From: Helicobacter pylori
GTDB lineage: Bacteria; Campylobacterota; Campylobacteria; Campylobacterales; Helicobacteraceae
Reading direction: 5' to 3'
Length of the DNA: 64,000 nt
Assembly: GCF_900120335.1 (NCBI RefSeq)
Contig: NZ_LT635477.1
Location: 620,001-684,000 of the forward strand
The position numbers and the translations under genes were made by a program. How positions within the stretch are numbered: position 1 is the stretch's first letter; every line of letters starts with the position of its first letter. The notes under the pieces were generated by a model. The model searched no databases, was not told where the DNA came from, and saw only the letters and a program-made list of their open reading frames with translations. Shown here in pieces: positions 45,226-54,034 of this stretch.

Positions 45226-47475
45226 CTACAATTTAACGATTTTAACCCCACTGCCGCCTAAATTAATGGGAGCGTCGCTAAAACTCACCACTTTAGGGTG
45301 GTTTTTTAGAAATTCTTTCACAAACTTTTCTAAAATCCCGCTCCCTTTGCCATGGCAAATCAGCACTTCTTCAAAGCCCCCTAAAAGCGCGTCGTTTAAA
45401 AAAGCGTCTAGTAAATCCAGGGCTTCTTCGCTGCGTTGCCCCCTTAAATCAAGGCGTAAGCTCGCTTCTTTAGGTTTAGGAACGATGGTTTTAGGGGGTT
45501 TGAATTTGTTTTTAGGGGGTGTTTGGATTTTTTTCAACCAACTCCCATGCGCTTTTAAGCGCATGCCAAGCTCGGTTTCTACCAAATAATAGCCCTTGTC
45601 TAAAATTTGCGCTATCAGCACGCTTTCATTTTTATAGCGCGCTTTTTCGTTAATTTGAAAGCTTGTTATGATTTGTGGGATCTCATGGCTTGTTTTATGC
45701 TTGTTTAAAATCTCGCTCGCTTTATGGATTTCTTTATGCATGGAGCTGGTATCTTTTGAAGCGACTTCGCTTTTTAAGATATTTAGGGCTTGTTGGTAGG
45801 ATTTTTCCAATTCCAATTTTTTATGGTGAAAGATTTCTTTTTGTTTTTCCATTTCTAAAAGCCATGCGTTTTTTAAATCTTCTTGCTCTTTTAAAGCGTC
45901 CTCTAAATGTTCATTTTTTTGTTTCAATTCCCTTTCTAACGCGCTGGAATTTTCAATCAAAACATTCAATTTTTCCTTATCTTCGCCATAGAAGGCTTTC
46001 GCTTTTTCAATCAAAAAATGCGGCACGCCATAGCGTAAAGCGGTTTCAAACGCATAGCTTTTGCCAATAACCCCTTTTAAAAAAGTGTAAGTGGGCCGTT
46101 CTTTTTCTTCGTCATAAAGAGCGGCTAGTAATTCCACTTCCTTGTTTTCTGCCATTAACACACTCAGGCGTTTGTGGTGCGTGGTGATAATGATTTGGTT
46201 GTTTTGCTTAAGCAATTTTTCTAACAGGGTTTTATACAAACTGCTCGCTTCATCAGCGTCAGTCCCTAGCTCAATTTCATCAACGCCTAAAAGCATGTTT
46301 TCTTTGGATAAAAGAGCGCTAAATTGCTTCATTCTGCCTGCAAAAGTAGAGATATTGTTCGCGCTGTTTTGGGGGTCGTTGATAATGGCGTGGATTTCTT
46401 TAAAATAGGGGATAGTAGAATGATGAGCGTTGATTTTCATAGGAATGAGATGCTTGCTCAAAAACGCCGCGCTTAAAAGCGATTTTAAGAGCATGGTTTT
46501 CCCGCCCGCATTCACGCCGGTAACAGCGAGCATGGATTTTTCAAACTTCAAATTTAAGGGCTTTGGCTCTTTTAGAATGGGGTGCGAAAAGTTTTCTAAA
46601 ACCATTTTTTTTTGCGTAAAACTTGGCATGACAAATTCTAAATTGTAGGCTTTAGCGAAATTGAGTCTGGCTTGCAAGCTGTCTAAAAAATCAAATTCTT
46701 TGAAAAGGAATTTTAAAAATAAAAGGTGTTTTTGCAAGCTACGGCTTAGAGTTTGACACATTTCAACAATGTAGCAATCTATTTCATTATTAATTTGTGC
46801 GATTTTTTGCGCGATTTTTTGCACGCTTTCAGGCAAGAGGTAGAAATAGCCATTAGCGCTCCTTTCTAGCACAACGCCTTTAATCGCACCAGAAAACCCG
46901 CTTTTCAATAAAAGGCATTCATAACCATGTTTAAGGTGGCTTTGCGTATCCACTAAATAAGGGGCAAGCTCTTTAGAGCGGGCGTAATGGTGAATGATTT
47001 TTGCGCTCTCTTTTTTAAGGCGGTTCAAACTTTCATTCAAAGCGTCTAGGGTAGCGTTAGCCCCTTGTTTGATTTTCCCTTCATCATCTAATAAAGCGAT
47101 TAGATCGTTAAAAAAAGGGGGTAGGACAATAGCGTTAAGGCGTTCATGAAATTTTAAATGCGTGAAAGGTTTAAAAGCGTTTTGTAAAACGACAATGTAG
47201 TGCAATCGTTTGACAATCTCATAGATTTCATCTAAATGGAGCGTCCCTAATTTGGTGAGTTTGATAAGAATAAGTTCGCTTTCTTTCACGCTTTTGGGGG
47301 CAGGCAAACCGATCGCATCCACTTCATTTAAATAAGTGAAAGCCTGTTTGAGATCGTTTTCTAAAGCAATAATACCCCCTTCTTTGGCGAAAAAGGTTTT
47401 AAAAAGAGCGATAAACTCTTTTAAATCCAGGCTTTCTTCTAGGGGTTTGGGTAGGGTATTATTATTATTCATCAT
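45226..47475 (-). CDS. mutS2: MutS2, recombination-suppressing ATPase with Smr nuclease domain
   Basis: H. pylori lacks classical mismatch repair. Its MutS2 limits homologous recombination and helps repair oxidative DNA damage. The 749-residue protein (start ATG 47475) has the lever/core helices, the MutS ATPase with Walker A TGVNAGGKT, Walker B-type GVDEIELGTD and ITTHH, a long coiled region (about residues 500-600), and a C-terminal Smr domain with LDLRGQRSEEALDLL and the HGKGSGILE motif. I choose 47475 because the upstream gene ends there as TAATG; a start at 47514 would overlap that gene. Confidence 0.92.
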   Translation of the reverse strand: MMNNNNTLPKPLEESLDLKEFIALFKTFFAKEGGIIALENDLKQAFTYLNEVDAIGLPAPKSVKESELILIKLTKLGTLHLDEIYEIVKRLHYIVVLQNAFKPFTHLKFHERLNAIVLPPFFNDLIALLDDEGKIKQGANATLDALNESLNRLKKESAKIIHHYARSKELAPYLVDTQSHLKHGYECLLLKSGFSGAIKGVVLERSANGYFYLLPESVQKIAQKIAQINNEIDCYIVEMCQTLSRSLQKHLLFLKFLFKEFDFLDSLQARLNFAKAYNLEFVMPSFTQKKMVLENFSHPILKEPKPLNLKFEKSMLAVTGVNAGGKTMLLKSLLSAAFLSKHLIPMKINAHHSTIPYFKEIHAIINDPQNSANNISTFAGRMKQFSALLSKENMLLGVDEIELGTDADEASSLYKTLLEKLLKQNNQIIITTHHKRLSVLMAENKEVELLAALYDEEKERPTYTFLKGVIGKSYAFETALRYGVPHFLIEKAKAFYGEDKEKLNVLIENSSALERELKQKNEHLEDALKEQEDLKNAWLLEMEKQKEIFHHKKLELEKSYQQALNILKSEVASKDTSSMHKEIHKASEILNKHKTSHEIPQIITSFQINEKARYKNESVLIAQILDKGYYLVETELGMRLKAHGSWLKKIQTPPKNKFKPPKTIVPKPKEASLRLDLRGQRSEEALDLLDAFLNDALLGGFEEVLICHGKGSGILEKFVKEFLKNHPKVVSFSDAPINLGGSGVKIVKL

Positions 47476-47837
47476 TAGGGTTGGATTAAGGGATCTTTTT
47501 GAAGCGTCTGACAAGAATCCAAATCCACAAGAATGTCTTTCATAGGGGTTTGTTTTTTGCCTAAAAAGCTCAAAGTCCCGCTCACTAAATTAAAGGTTTG
47601 GTTATTGACTTTAATGCCTTTACACAACAAGGTTTCCCCCCTTAAAAACGCTCTTTGCAAAGTGATTTCTTGTTGGTTTTGTTGGTTTTGTTTATAAGTG
47701 TAAACGCTGATACTCGCCCCTATAATCCCCACGATTAAAAAAGCTAAAATCTTTTGTTTGGGGCTAGCTAAACCAAAATCCCTTAAAACTAAAAACAATA
47801 AAATTAGCGTTAAAAATAAAACAACCGCTACACCCAT
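47475..47837 (-). CDS. Small membrane protein of unknown function (HP0622-like)
   Basis: A 120-residue protein between murC and mutS2. It has two hydrophobic segments (about residues 3-19 and 31-47) and then a soluble tail with two cysteines (LLCKGIKV, LDSCQTL), so an inner-membrane protein with a probably periplasmic C-terminus is likely. It starts at 47837, overlapping the murC stop by one base, and its stop overlaps the mutS2 ATG as TAATG. The tight coupling suggests one transcript. No family recognised. Confidence 0.8.
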   Translation of the reverse strand: MGVAVVLFLTLILLFLVLRDFGLASPKQKILAFLIVGIIGASISVYTYKQNQQNQQEITLQRAFLRGETLLCKGIKVNNQTFNLVSGTLSFLGKKQTPMKDILVDLDSCQTLQKDPLIQP

Positions 47838-49186
47838 TACATTTCGCCTCTCAATTGATAGGTAATATCCCCCGCTCCAAAGCCTATCACAAAGCCTTTT
47901 TCAATCGTTTCTATGACATTATCATTGACTAACAGCTCTAAAAAATCCCCCTTTTTACGCACCCTGTCTATAAAGGTGGGGTTATAATGCTTGAAATGGG
48001 CTTTCAAATCAATGTCTCTTTTGACTTCACTCGCGCTATAAACGGGTAAGATAATTAATCTGTCGCAATGCTCTAAAAAACATTTTTTAAACTCTTCTAA
48101 ATTATCCATTAAGCGAGAGTATTTGTGCGCTTGCCAGATCACAATAATTTTTTCTTGCGTGTTCAATAAATTGGCATAAATCCTAGCGCTTTTTAAAGTG
48201 GCGCCAATTTCAGTAGGGTGGTGGGCGTAATCATCAATGAGAATGAGCGCGTTTTTTTGCAAAATATCAAAGCGTTTTTTAATGCCTTTGAAATTCAATA
48301 AATTATTTCTAATTTCTTCTAAATCCAATTCATCTAAAGCGCTTAAAATCGCTAAACTCGCATTCGTGGCGTTATGTTCGCCTAACCCCCACACCAAAAA
48401 AGCCCCCAAGTCTTTCAGTTCAAATGAAGTGTAAGGCTCGCCGTCTTTTAAAATGTATTGGATATTATAAATGTCTTTTTTTTCTAAAACAATGGCGTCT
48501 TTAGAATAGTTTTTTAAAAAAGGATCTTCTTTGTAAATCACTCTTTTTTGAGCATGATCTAAAAAATATTTATAAGCGAAGAAAAAGCGCTCTAAATCGT
48601 GGTCATAATGCTCCAAATGTTCTGGCTCTGTGTTAGGCACAATCGCGCAAAAAGGGTTAGAAAATAAAAAACTTGAATCGCTTTCATCGGCTTCAAAAAC
48701 CAAGCTCATATCCGCGCTCTCTCGCACATTGGAATCAAACTCTTTAGAATGCGCCCCAATAATCGCTCCAAAAGCGGGGCAAATCGCGCTCAACATGGCC
48801 GTGATACTACTCTTTCCATGAGCCCCACACACGCTAAAAACGCGCTTGTCTTTAAGGATAGAATACAAAGCGTCTTTACGAGACAAAATAGGGATTTCTA
48901 GTTCCTTAGCCCTTTGTATTTCGGTATTGTCTTCTTTGATAATGGCTGAATGGATAATGACATCTTGATGGTTGATCGCTTTTGGATCATGCGGGATATT
49001 AATTTCTACGCCTAAAGCTTTCAAATACTTAACGCTAGGGCTTATGGCAATATCAGAGCCGCTGATCTTAGCCCCTTGCGCTTTAAGGTATTTGGCTAAG
49101 CCTGAAATGCCAATCCCCCCTATACCGATAAAATGGATCTTGCAATCTTGTAAGTTTTTGAGTAAAACTTTTGGGGTTTCAAGCAT
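47837..49186 (-). CDS. murC: UDP-N-acetylmuramate-L-alanine ligase MurC
   Basis: MurC adds the first amino acid to UDP-N-acetylmuramate in peptidoglycan precursor synthesis. The 449-residue protein has the N-terminal [14 protein letters not shown] dinucleotide-type loop, the Mur ligase ATP motif [12 protein letters not shown], the central ligase block with [11 protein letters not shown], and the C-terminal ligand-binding domain containing [11 protein letters not shown]. The ATP motif has S where many have T (GKSS for GKTT), which is tolerated in MurC. It overlaps the aminotransferase gene by 8 nt. Confidence 0.96.
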   Translation of the reverse strand: MLETPKVLLKNLQDCKIHFIGIGGIGISGLAKYLKAQGAKISGSDIAISPSVKYLKALGVEINIPHDPKAINHQDVIIHSAIIKEDNTEIQRAKELEIPILSRKDALYSILKDKRVFSVCGAHGKSSITAMLSAICPAFGAIIGAHSKEFDSNVRESADMSLVFEADESDSSFLFSNPFCAIVPNTEPEHLEHYDHDLERFFFAYKYFLDHAQKRVIYKEDPFLKNYSKDAIVLEKKDIYNIQYILKDGEPYTSFELKDLGAFLVWGLGEHNATNASLAILSALDELDLEEIRNNLLNFKGIKKRFDILQKNALILIDDYAHHPTEIGATLKSARIYANLLNTQEKIIVIWQAHKYSRLMDNLEEFKKCFLEHCDRLIILPVYSASEVKRDIDLKAHFKHYNPTFIDRVRKKGDFLELLVNDNVIETIEKGFVIGFGAGDITYQLRGEM

Positions 49187-50306
49187 GATTTTCTCGATAA
49201 GTTTCTATGATTTCTAAAGGCTTTTCTAAAAGGGGAGTGTCATAGACAAGGGCTAAACGCACATAGTCAGTGCCGATACGATTACGCCCTAAATACAAGG
49301 CCGGTAAGGTGGTGATGCCTTCGTTTTGATAAAGCGTTTTGGCAAAATTTTCGCCATTTTTAACGGGCAGATACGCATAAAAACTATAAGGATAAATGAG
49401 CGTGTCTTTAAAGGTTTTTCGCGCCAGTTTCAAATTATTCGCATAAATATTGCGGAAAAATTCTGCATGCTCATCATCTAGCCAAGCCGCTTCACTAGCC
49501 TTTTGGATTGCATTAGCGCTCGTATAGCCTAAATAGGTGCGAAACGCTTTGTATTTTTCTAGAATGCGACTATCCCCAGCGATAAAACCACTCCTTAGCC
49601 CTGGAGCGCTAGATCGTTTGGAGAGCGAATGGATAACCAAAACATTTTTGAACGCTTCATTACCAGCCAGCATGCAAGCTTCTAAAAGCGAAGGGGGAGG
49701 CGTGTTTTCATAAATTTCACTATAACATTCATCATTGATTAAAATAAAATCATGTTTTAAAGCGAGTTTGACCCAAGCGATCAACTCTTCTAAAGAAAGG
49801 GTTCTCCCGGTGGGGTTGTTAGGGGAATTTAAGATCACTAAATCCACTTCTTGCAACTCTTTTTCATTCAAGCTTGGAGTGAAATCATTTTCTTTAACTA
49901 AAGGCATTAAAAGGCTTTTAGCTTTGATAAATTTGGCCGCCCCTTCATAGATTTGATAAAAAGGGTTAGGGTAGGCGATGGTGGGGTTTTGATAATCAAA
50001 TAAAACAAAACTAGGGAAATTGAATAACACTTCCCTAGAACCTAGCGTGGAAACTAACTCGTTTTCTTTCAATTCTATCTTGAAACGGCGTTTAAAAAAA
50101 TCCCTTTGAGCCACTCTCAAACCCTCTTCAAACGCGCTTTTAGGGTAGATATTAAGCGAATGGGTGTGGTTTTTGAGGGCGTCTTGAATGAATTTGGGCG
50201 TCTCAAATTGCGGCTCGCCGATGCCTAAATCTAGCCCCTTTTTTTTAGGGGTGATCTCTTTAAACAAGACTCTCAATCGTTCAAAAGGATATGGCTCAAA
50301 AGTCAT
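49179..50306 (-). CDS. PLP aminotransferase, probable succinyl-diaminopimelate aminotransferase (DapC-like)
   Basis: The 375-residue protein is a class I/II aminotransferase. Visible blocks are [12 protein letters not shown] near the N-terminus, [20 protein letters not shown] with the cofactor aspartate/tyrosine, the PLP lysine in [15 protein letters not shown], and the substrate arginine in GTDYVRLAL near the C-terminus. The lysine-pathway role is inferred from the sequence class and from dapD nearby (51551) and murC directly downstream. I am not certain of the substrate. The start is at ATG 50306, divergent from ispG. Confidence 0.78.
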   Translation of the reverse strand: MTFEPYPFERLRVLFKEITPKKKGLDLGIGEPQFETPKFIQDALKNHTHSLNIYPKSAFEEGLRVAQRDFFKRRFKIELKENELVSTLGSREVLFNFPSFVLFDYQNPTIAYPNPFYQIYEGAAKFIKAKSLLMPLVKENDFTPSLNEKELQEVDLVILNSPNNPTGRTLSLEELIAWVKLALKHDFILINDECYSEIYENTPPPSLLEACMLAGNEAFKNVLVIHSLSKRSSAPGLRSGFIAGDSRILEKYKAFRTYLGYTSANAIQKASEAAWLDDEHAEFFRNIYANNLKLARKTFKDTLIYPYSFYAYLPVKNGENFAKTLYQNEGITTLPALYLGRNRIGTDYVRLALVYDTPLLEKPLEIIETYRENHA

Positions 50307-50429
50307 AGGGCTACTTTAATTTAAAATGGAATGGTTAATCTTACCTAAAATTTAAGCGTTTATCATTGAAAGCGTTAAAAAAGAGCGAAAGAGAGCCAAA
50401 GAGAACATGAAAGAGAGCGCATAAAAGAG

Positions 50430-50435
50430 TATAAT
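50430..50435 (+). promoter_or_regulatory. -10 box (TATAAT) of ispG
   Basis: TATAAT at 50430-50435, with the start expected near 50443 and a leader of about 26 nt. The 55 bases upstream are a purine-rich quasi-repeat of GAAAGAGAGC-like units. Confidence 0.6.
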
Positions 50436-50468
50436 AGTGCGTAAGAATTTAACTGATGAAGAGGTTTA

Positions 50469-51548
50469 ATGCTAGAAAATAGAGTTAAGACCAAGCAAAT
50501 TTTTATCGGTGGCGTGGCCATAGGGGGTGATGCTCCCATAAGCACGCAAAGCATGACCTTTAGTAAAACCGCTGATATTGAAAGCACTAAAAATCAAATT
50601 GACCGACTCAAACTCGCCGGGGCTGATTTAGTGAGGGTGGCGGTGAGCAATGAAAAGGACGCCCTAGCCTTAAAAGAATTGAAAAAAGTGTCTTCCTTGC
50701 CCTTAATCGCTGATATTCATTTCCATTATAAATTCGCTCTCATTGCCGCTCAAAGCGTGGATGCGATCAGGATCAATCCCGGAAACATCGGCTCTAAAGA
50801 CAAGATCAAAGCGGTGGTTGATGCTTGTAAAGAAAAAAACATTCCTATAAGAATTGGCGTGAATGCCGGGAGTTTAGAAAAGCAGTTTGATCAAAAATAC
50901 GGGCCGACCCCAAAAGGCATGGTAGAAAGCGCTTTGTATAACGCTAAACTTTTAGAAGATTTGGATTTTACCAATTTTAAGATTTCTTTGAAAGCGAGCG
51001 ATGTGATGCGTACCATAGAAGCTTACAGGATGCTACGGCCCCTTGTGATCTATCCTTTCCATTTGGGGGTTACTGAAGCGGGGAATCTTTTTAGCTCCAG
51101 TATCAAATCCGCCATGGCTTTAGGGGGGCTTTTAATGGAAGGCATTGGGGATACGATGCGCGTATCCATCACAGGGGAATTAGAAAATGAAATCAAAGTG
51201 GCTAGAGCGATTTTACGCCATAGCGGGCGTTTGAAAGAGGGGATTAATTGGATTTCTTGCCCCACTTGCGGGAGGATTGAAGCCAATTTAGTGGATATGG
51301 CGAGCAAGGTAGAAAAACGCCTAAGCCACATTAAAACCCCTTTAGACATTAGCGTGATGGGTTGCGTGGTGAACGCTTTAGGTGAAGCCAAACACGCAGA
51401 CATGGCGATCGCTTTTGGGAATCGCAGCGGTTTGATCATTAAAGAGGGTAAAGTCATTCACAAACTGGCTGAAAAGGATTTGTTTGAAACTTTTGTCATA
51501 GAAGTGGAAAATTTAGCTAAAGAAAGAGAAAAAAGTTTAAAGGATTAG
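50469..51548 (+). CDS. ispG: 4-hydroxy-3-methylbut-2-en-1-yl diphosphate synthase IspG (GcpE)
   Basis: IspG catalyses the next-to-last step of the non-mevalonate isoprenoid pathway with a 4Fe-4S cluster. The 359-residue protein has the N-terminal TIM-barrel part ([34 protein letters not shown]) and the C-terminal reductase-like domain. The cluster cysteines are in ISCPTCGR near residue 265 and in [11 protein letters not shown] near residue 297. It is the bacterial form without the plant-type insert. Two nt separate it from dapD. Confidence 0.96.
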   Translation: MLENRVKTKQIFIGGVAIGGDAPISTQSMTFSKTADIESTKNQIDRLKLAGADLVRVAVSNEKDALALKELKKVSSLPLIADIHFHYKFALIAAQSVDAIRINPGNIGSKDKIKAVVDACKEKNIPIRIGVNAGSLEKQFDQKYGPTPKGMVESALYNAKLLEDLDFTNFKISLKASDVMRTIEAYRMLRPLVIYPFHLGVTEAGNLFSSSIKSAMALGGLLMEGIGDTMRVSITGELENEIKVARAILRHSGRLKEGINWISCPTCGRIEANLVDMASKVEKRLSHIKTPLDISVMGCVVNALGEAKHADMAIAFGNRSGLIIKEGKVIHKLAEKDLFETFVIEVENLAKEREKSLKD

Positions 51549-51550
51549 GC

Positions 51551-52756
51551 ATGATGAATAAATTTAAAAATTTTGTGAGCAACTACCAGCAATCTAATAG
51601 TTATAAAGAGCCTTTAGGTTTTGGCATTGCCAGAGTGGATATTGCCCCTATTTCCAAAAAGATTTTATGCGCCACTTACCCCATTTTGAACTGGAAAGAG
51701 GAAAATCTAGGCTCTTATGCGGTGTTTTGTAACTCATTTTCTAAAGAAAAAGTCCTAAAAGAGAGCGCGAGCGAGTGCGTCGTTGAGATTGATGAAAGTT
51801 TTGTGTTAAAAGCGCTAGAGTTTTACACGCCCTTTTTGAATGAAGCCTATTCTAATAAAATGGCTCATAAGAATATCCAAGTGGTTTTAGAGCTTTTAAA
51901 GGCTTTAGAGGAAAATCGTTTGAAAAATAATAATGGGGAGTCTCTTTATCGCTTGGTGATCTTGTTTGAAGATAAGCCTTGTGAGAGCGTGGAGAGCGCG
52001 TATATGAAACTTTTAGCGCTCTCTTTAGGTAAAGCCCCTTTGAGGAGTTTGAATTTAGAGGGCATTTTTAACCAGCTTTCTAATGCAGCCTGGAGCGGTA
52101 ACAAGCCTTATGAATTAGAATGGCTCAGGATGAACGAAGTGGCTTTAAAAATGCGAGGCCATTTCCCTAGCATTGATTTTATAGATAAATTCCCGCGCTA
52201 TTTGATGCAATTAATCCCTGAATTTGATAATATCCGCTTATTGGATAGCTCAAAAACGCGCTTTGGGGCGTATTTAGGGACCGGAGGTTACACTCAAATG
52301 CCCGGGGCTAGTTATGTGAATTTTAACGCAGGGGCTATGGGAGCGTGCATGAATGAGGGGCGTATTTCTTCATCGGTGGTGGTTGGAGCAGGCACTGATA
52401 TTGGTGGGGGAGCGAGCGTGTTAGGCGTTTTAAGCGGAGGGAATAACAACCCCATTAGCATTGGGAAAAATTGTTTGTTAGGGGCTAATAGCGTTACCGG
52501 AATTAGTCTAGGCGATGGCTGTATTGTGGATGCAGGCGTTGCGATACTAGCCGGGAGCGTGGTAGAAATTGAAGAAAATGAGTTTAAAAAGCTTTTAGAA
52601 GTGAATAGCGCTTTAGAAAAGCATGCGAACAACCTTTACAAAGGCAAGGAGCTTTCGGGTAAAAATGGCGTGCATTTTCGTTCCAATAGCCAAAATGGCA
52701 AGCTGATCGCTTTTAGGAGCGTGAAAAAAATTGAGTTGAATCAAAACCTGCATTAA
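51551..52756 (+). CDS. dapD: 2,3,4,5-tetrahydropyridine-2,6-dicarboxylate N-succinyltransferase DapD
   Basis: DapD succinylates tetrahydrodipicolinate in the lysine/diaminopimelate pathway, supplying peptidoglycan cross-links. The 401-residue protein is of the long proteobacterial type. An N-terminal alpha-rich half leads to a left-handed beta-helix with hexapeptide turns (GGGASVLGVLSGGNNNPISIG, NCLLGANSVTGISLGDGCIVDAGVAI). It is between ispG and hcpF in one rightward unit (2 and 11 nt gaps). Confidence 0.94.
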   Translation: MMNKFKNFVSNYQQSNSYKEPLGFGIARVDIAPISKKILCATYPILNWKEENLGSYAVFCNSFSKEKVLKESASECVVEIDESFVLKALEFYTPFLNEAYSNKMAHKNIQVVLELLKALEENRLKNNNGESLYRLVILFEDKPCESVESAYMKLLALSLGKAPLRSLNLEGIFNQLSNAAWSGNKPYELEWLRMNEVALKMRGHFPSIDFIDKFPRYLMQLIPEFDNIRLLDSSKTRFGAYLGTGGYTQMPGASYVNFNAGAMGACMNEGRISSSVVVGAGTDIGGGASVLGVLSGGNNNPISIGKNCLLGANSVTGISLGDGCIVDAGVAILAGSVVEIEENEFKKLLEVNSALEKHANNLYKGKELSGKNGVHFRSNSQNGKLIAFRSVKKIELNQNLH

Positions 52757-52767
52757 GGATTAAAAGA

Positions 52768-53826
52768 ATGCTCAAAAAAAGTTTGTTATGGCTTGTTTTT
52801 TTAATCTTACAGCTTAGCGGCGCTGAAGAAAACAATCAAGCCCCAAAAAACACGCCCCCTGAATTAAACCCCGCTAACGCTAAGGGCGCGCCAAACCCTA
52901 ACACCCAAATCACCCCTAAAAACGATAACTCCAATCTGTTAGACAAATTGGGATCGCCTGAAAACGCTCAAACCGAGCTTTCTGCCGGTATTGATTTGGC
53001 TAAAAAGGGCGATTATCAAGGGGCTTTTAAGCTTTTTTCCCAATCGTGCGATAATGGTAATGCGGCTGGGTGTTTTGCGGTAGGGGCGATGTATGCTAAT
53101 GGGGTAGGGATCCAAACCAACAGACTAAAAGCCGCTCGCTATTATGAAATGGGTTGCAGTGGGGGCGATGCGACCGCTTGTGCGAATCTGGCTCAAATGT
53201 ATGAAAACAAAAAAAACGCTGATTCAAACGATAAAGAAAACGCTTTGCAATTGTATGCGGTGGCTTGTCAAGGGGGGGACATGCTCGCATGCAATAATTT
53301 GGGGTGGATGTTTGCTAATGGGAGTGGGGTCCCAAAAGATTATTACAAAGCGATGGGTTATTATAAATTTTCATGCGAAAACGGGAATGATATGGGGTGT
53401 TATAATTTGGGCTTGATGTCTAACGTGAATAATATTTATGGCATTGATAAGGCGCAGCTCAGTCAAGTGGATTTGAATTATTTGGCTTGTAACGCTGGGG
53501 ACATGATGGGGTGTGCGAATTTAGGCTGGATTTATGCGAATGGGGATCTAGGGGCTCCGTTAAATAACCACTATGCGGCGAAGTATTTTCAAATGGCATG
53601 CGATGGGGGGATTTTGGGGAGTTGTAATAATTTAGGCGTGCTGTATCAAAAGGGCTTAGGCGTGCCTCAAGACGATCAAAGGGCTTTGGATTTATTCTCG
53701 TATGCATGCGATAATGGCTTTGAGTCAAGCTGTCGTAATTACGGGAATTTCAAAGAGCATTTATTGCGCGTGAATCCTAATTACGGGCGCTTGTTCATGC
53801 CATACAATTCTTATGAGATACCCTAG
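52768..53826 (+). CDS. hcpF: Cysteine-rich Sel1-repeat secreted protein HcpF
   Basis: Hcp proteins are secreted Sel1-like-repeat proteins recognised by patient antibodies. The 352-residue product starts with a signal peptide (KKSLLWLVFLILQLSGA, cleavage near residue 20), then an Asn/Pro-rich linker (about 21-65), then six to seven repeats of about 36 residues. Each has the pattern A/G-x-G-C-x-x-x-G/L-x-x-Y-x-x-G and paired cysteines spaced eight apart, such as the pair in SCDNGNAAGC. The cysteines form disulfides across each helix pair. HcpF rather than another paralogue is assigned by position (HP0628). Confidence 0.88.
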   Translation: MLKKSLLWLVFLILQLSGAEENNQAPKNTPPELNPANAKGAPNPNTQITPKNDNSNLLDKLGSPENAQTELSAGIDLAKKGDYQGAFKLFSQSCDNGNAAGCFAVGAMYANGVGIQTNRLKAARYYEMGCSGGDATACANLAQMYENKKNADSNDKENALQLYAVACQGGDMLACNNLGWMFANGSGVPKDYYKAMGYYKFSCENGNDMGCYNLGLMSNVNNIYGIDKAQLSQVDLNYLACNAGDMMGCANLGWIYANGDLGAPLNNHYAAKYFQMACDGGILGSCNNLGVLYQKGLGVPQDDQRALDLFSYACDNGFESSCRNYGNFKEHLLRVNPNYGRLFMPYNSYEIP

Positions 53827-53978
53827 TAGGGGTATTTTGAAATCATTCCCGCCACATAACTAAACCCCCCTAAAGATCGCATTTTTAAGAGATTACTACT
53901 TGCTTTGCGCAAAGCTCTTTTATCTTTTTGGGATAAATCCAGCCACAAATTGCGGTTTTTTCACAAATTTAAGCTATC

Positions 53979-53998
53979 TTTTTTTTTTGATTTAATAC
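53979..53998 (+). promoter_or_regulatory. T10 tract with -10-like box before the DUF262 gene (candidate phase-variable promoter)
   Basis: Ten T at 53979-53988 are followed by GATTTAATAC, where TTTAAT or TAATAC can serve as the -10. The tract would sit in the spacer upstream. Transcription would begin about 30 nt before ATG 54035. Less clear than the 4498-4519 case. Confidence 0.4.
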
Positions 53999-54034
53999 TC
54001 GGTGCAATGATAATCTCACTCAAAAGGAAAAGCG

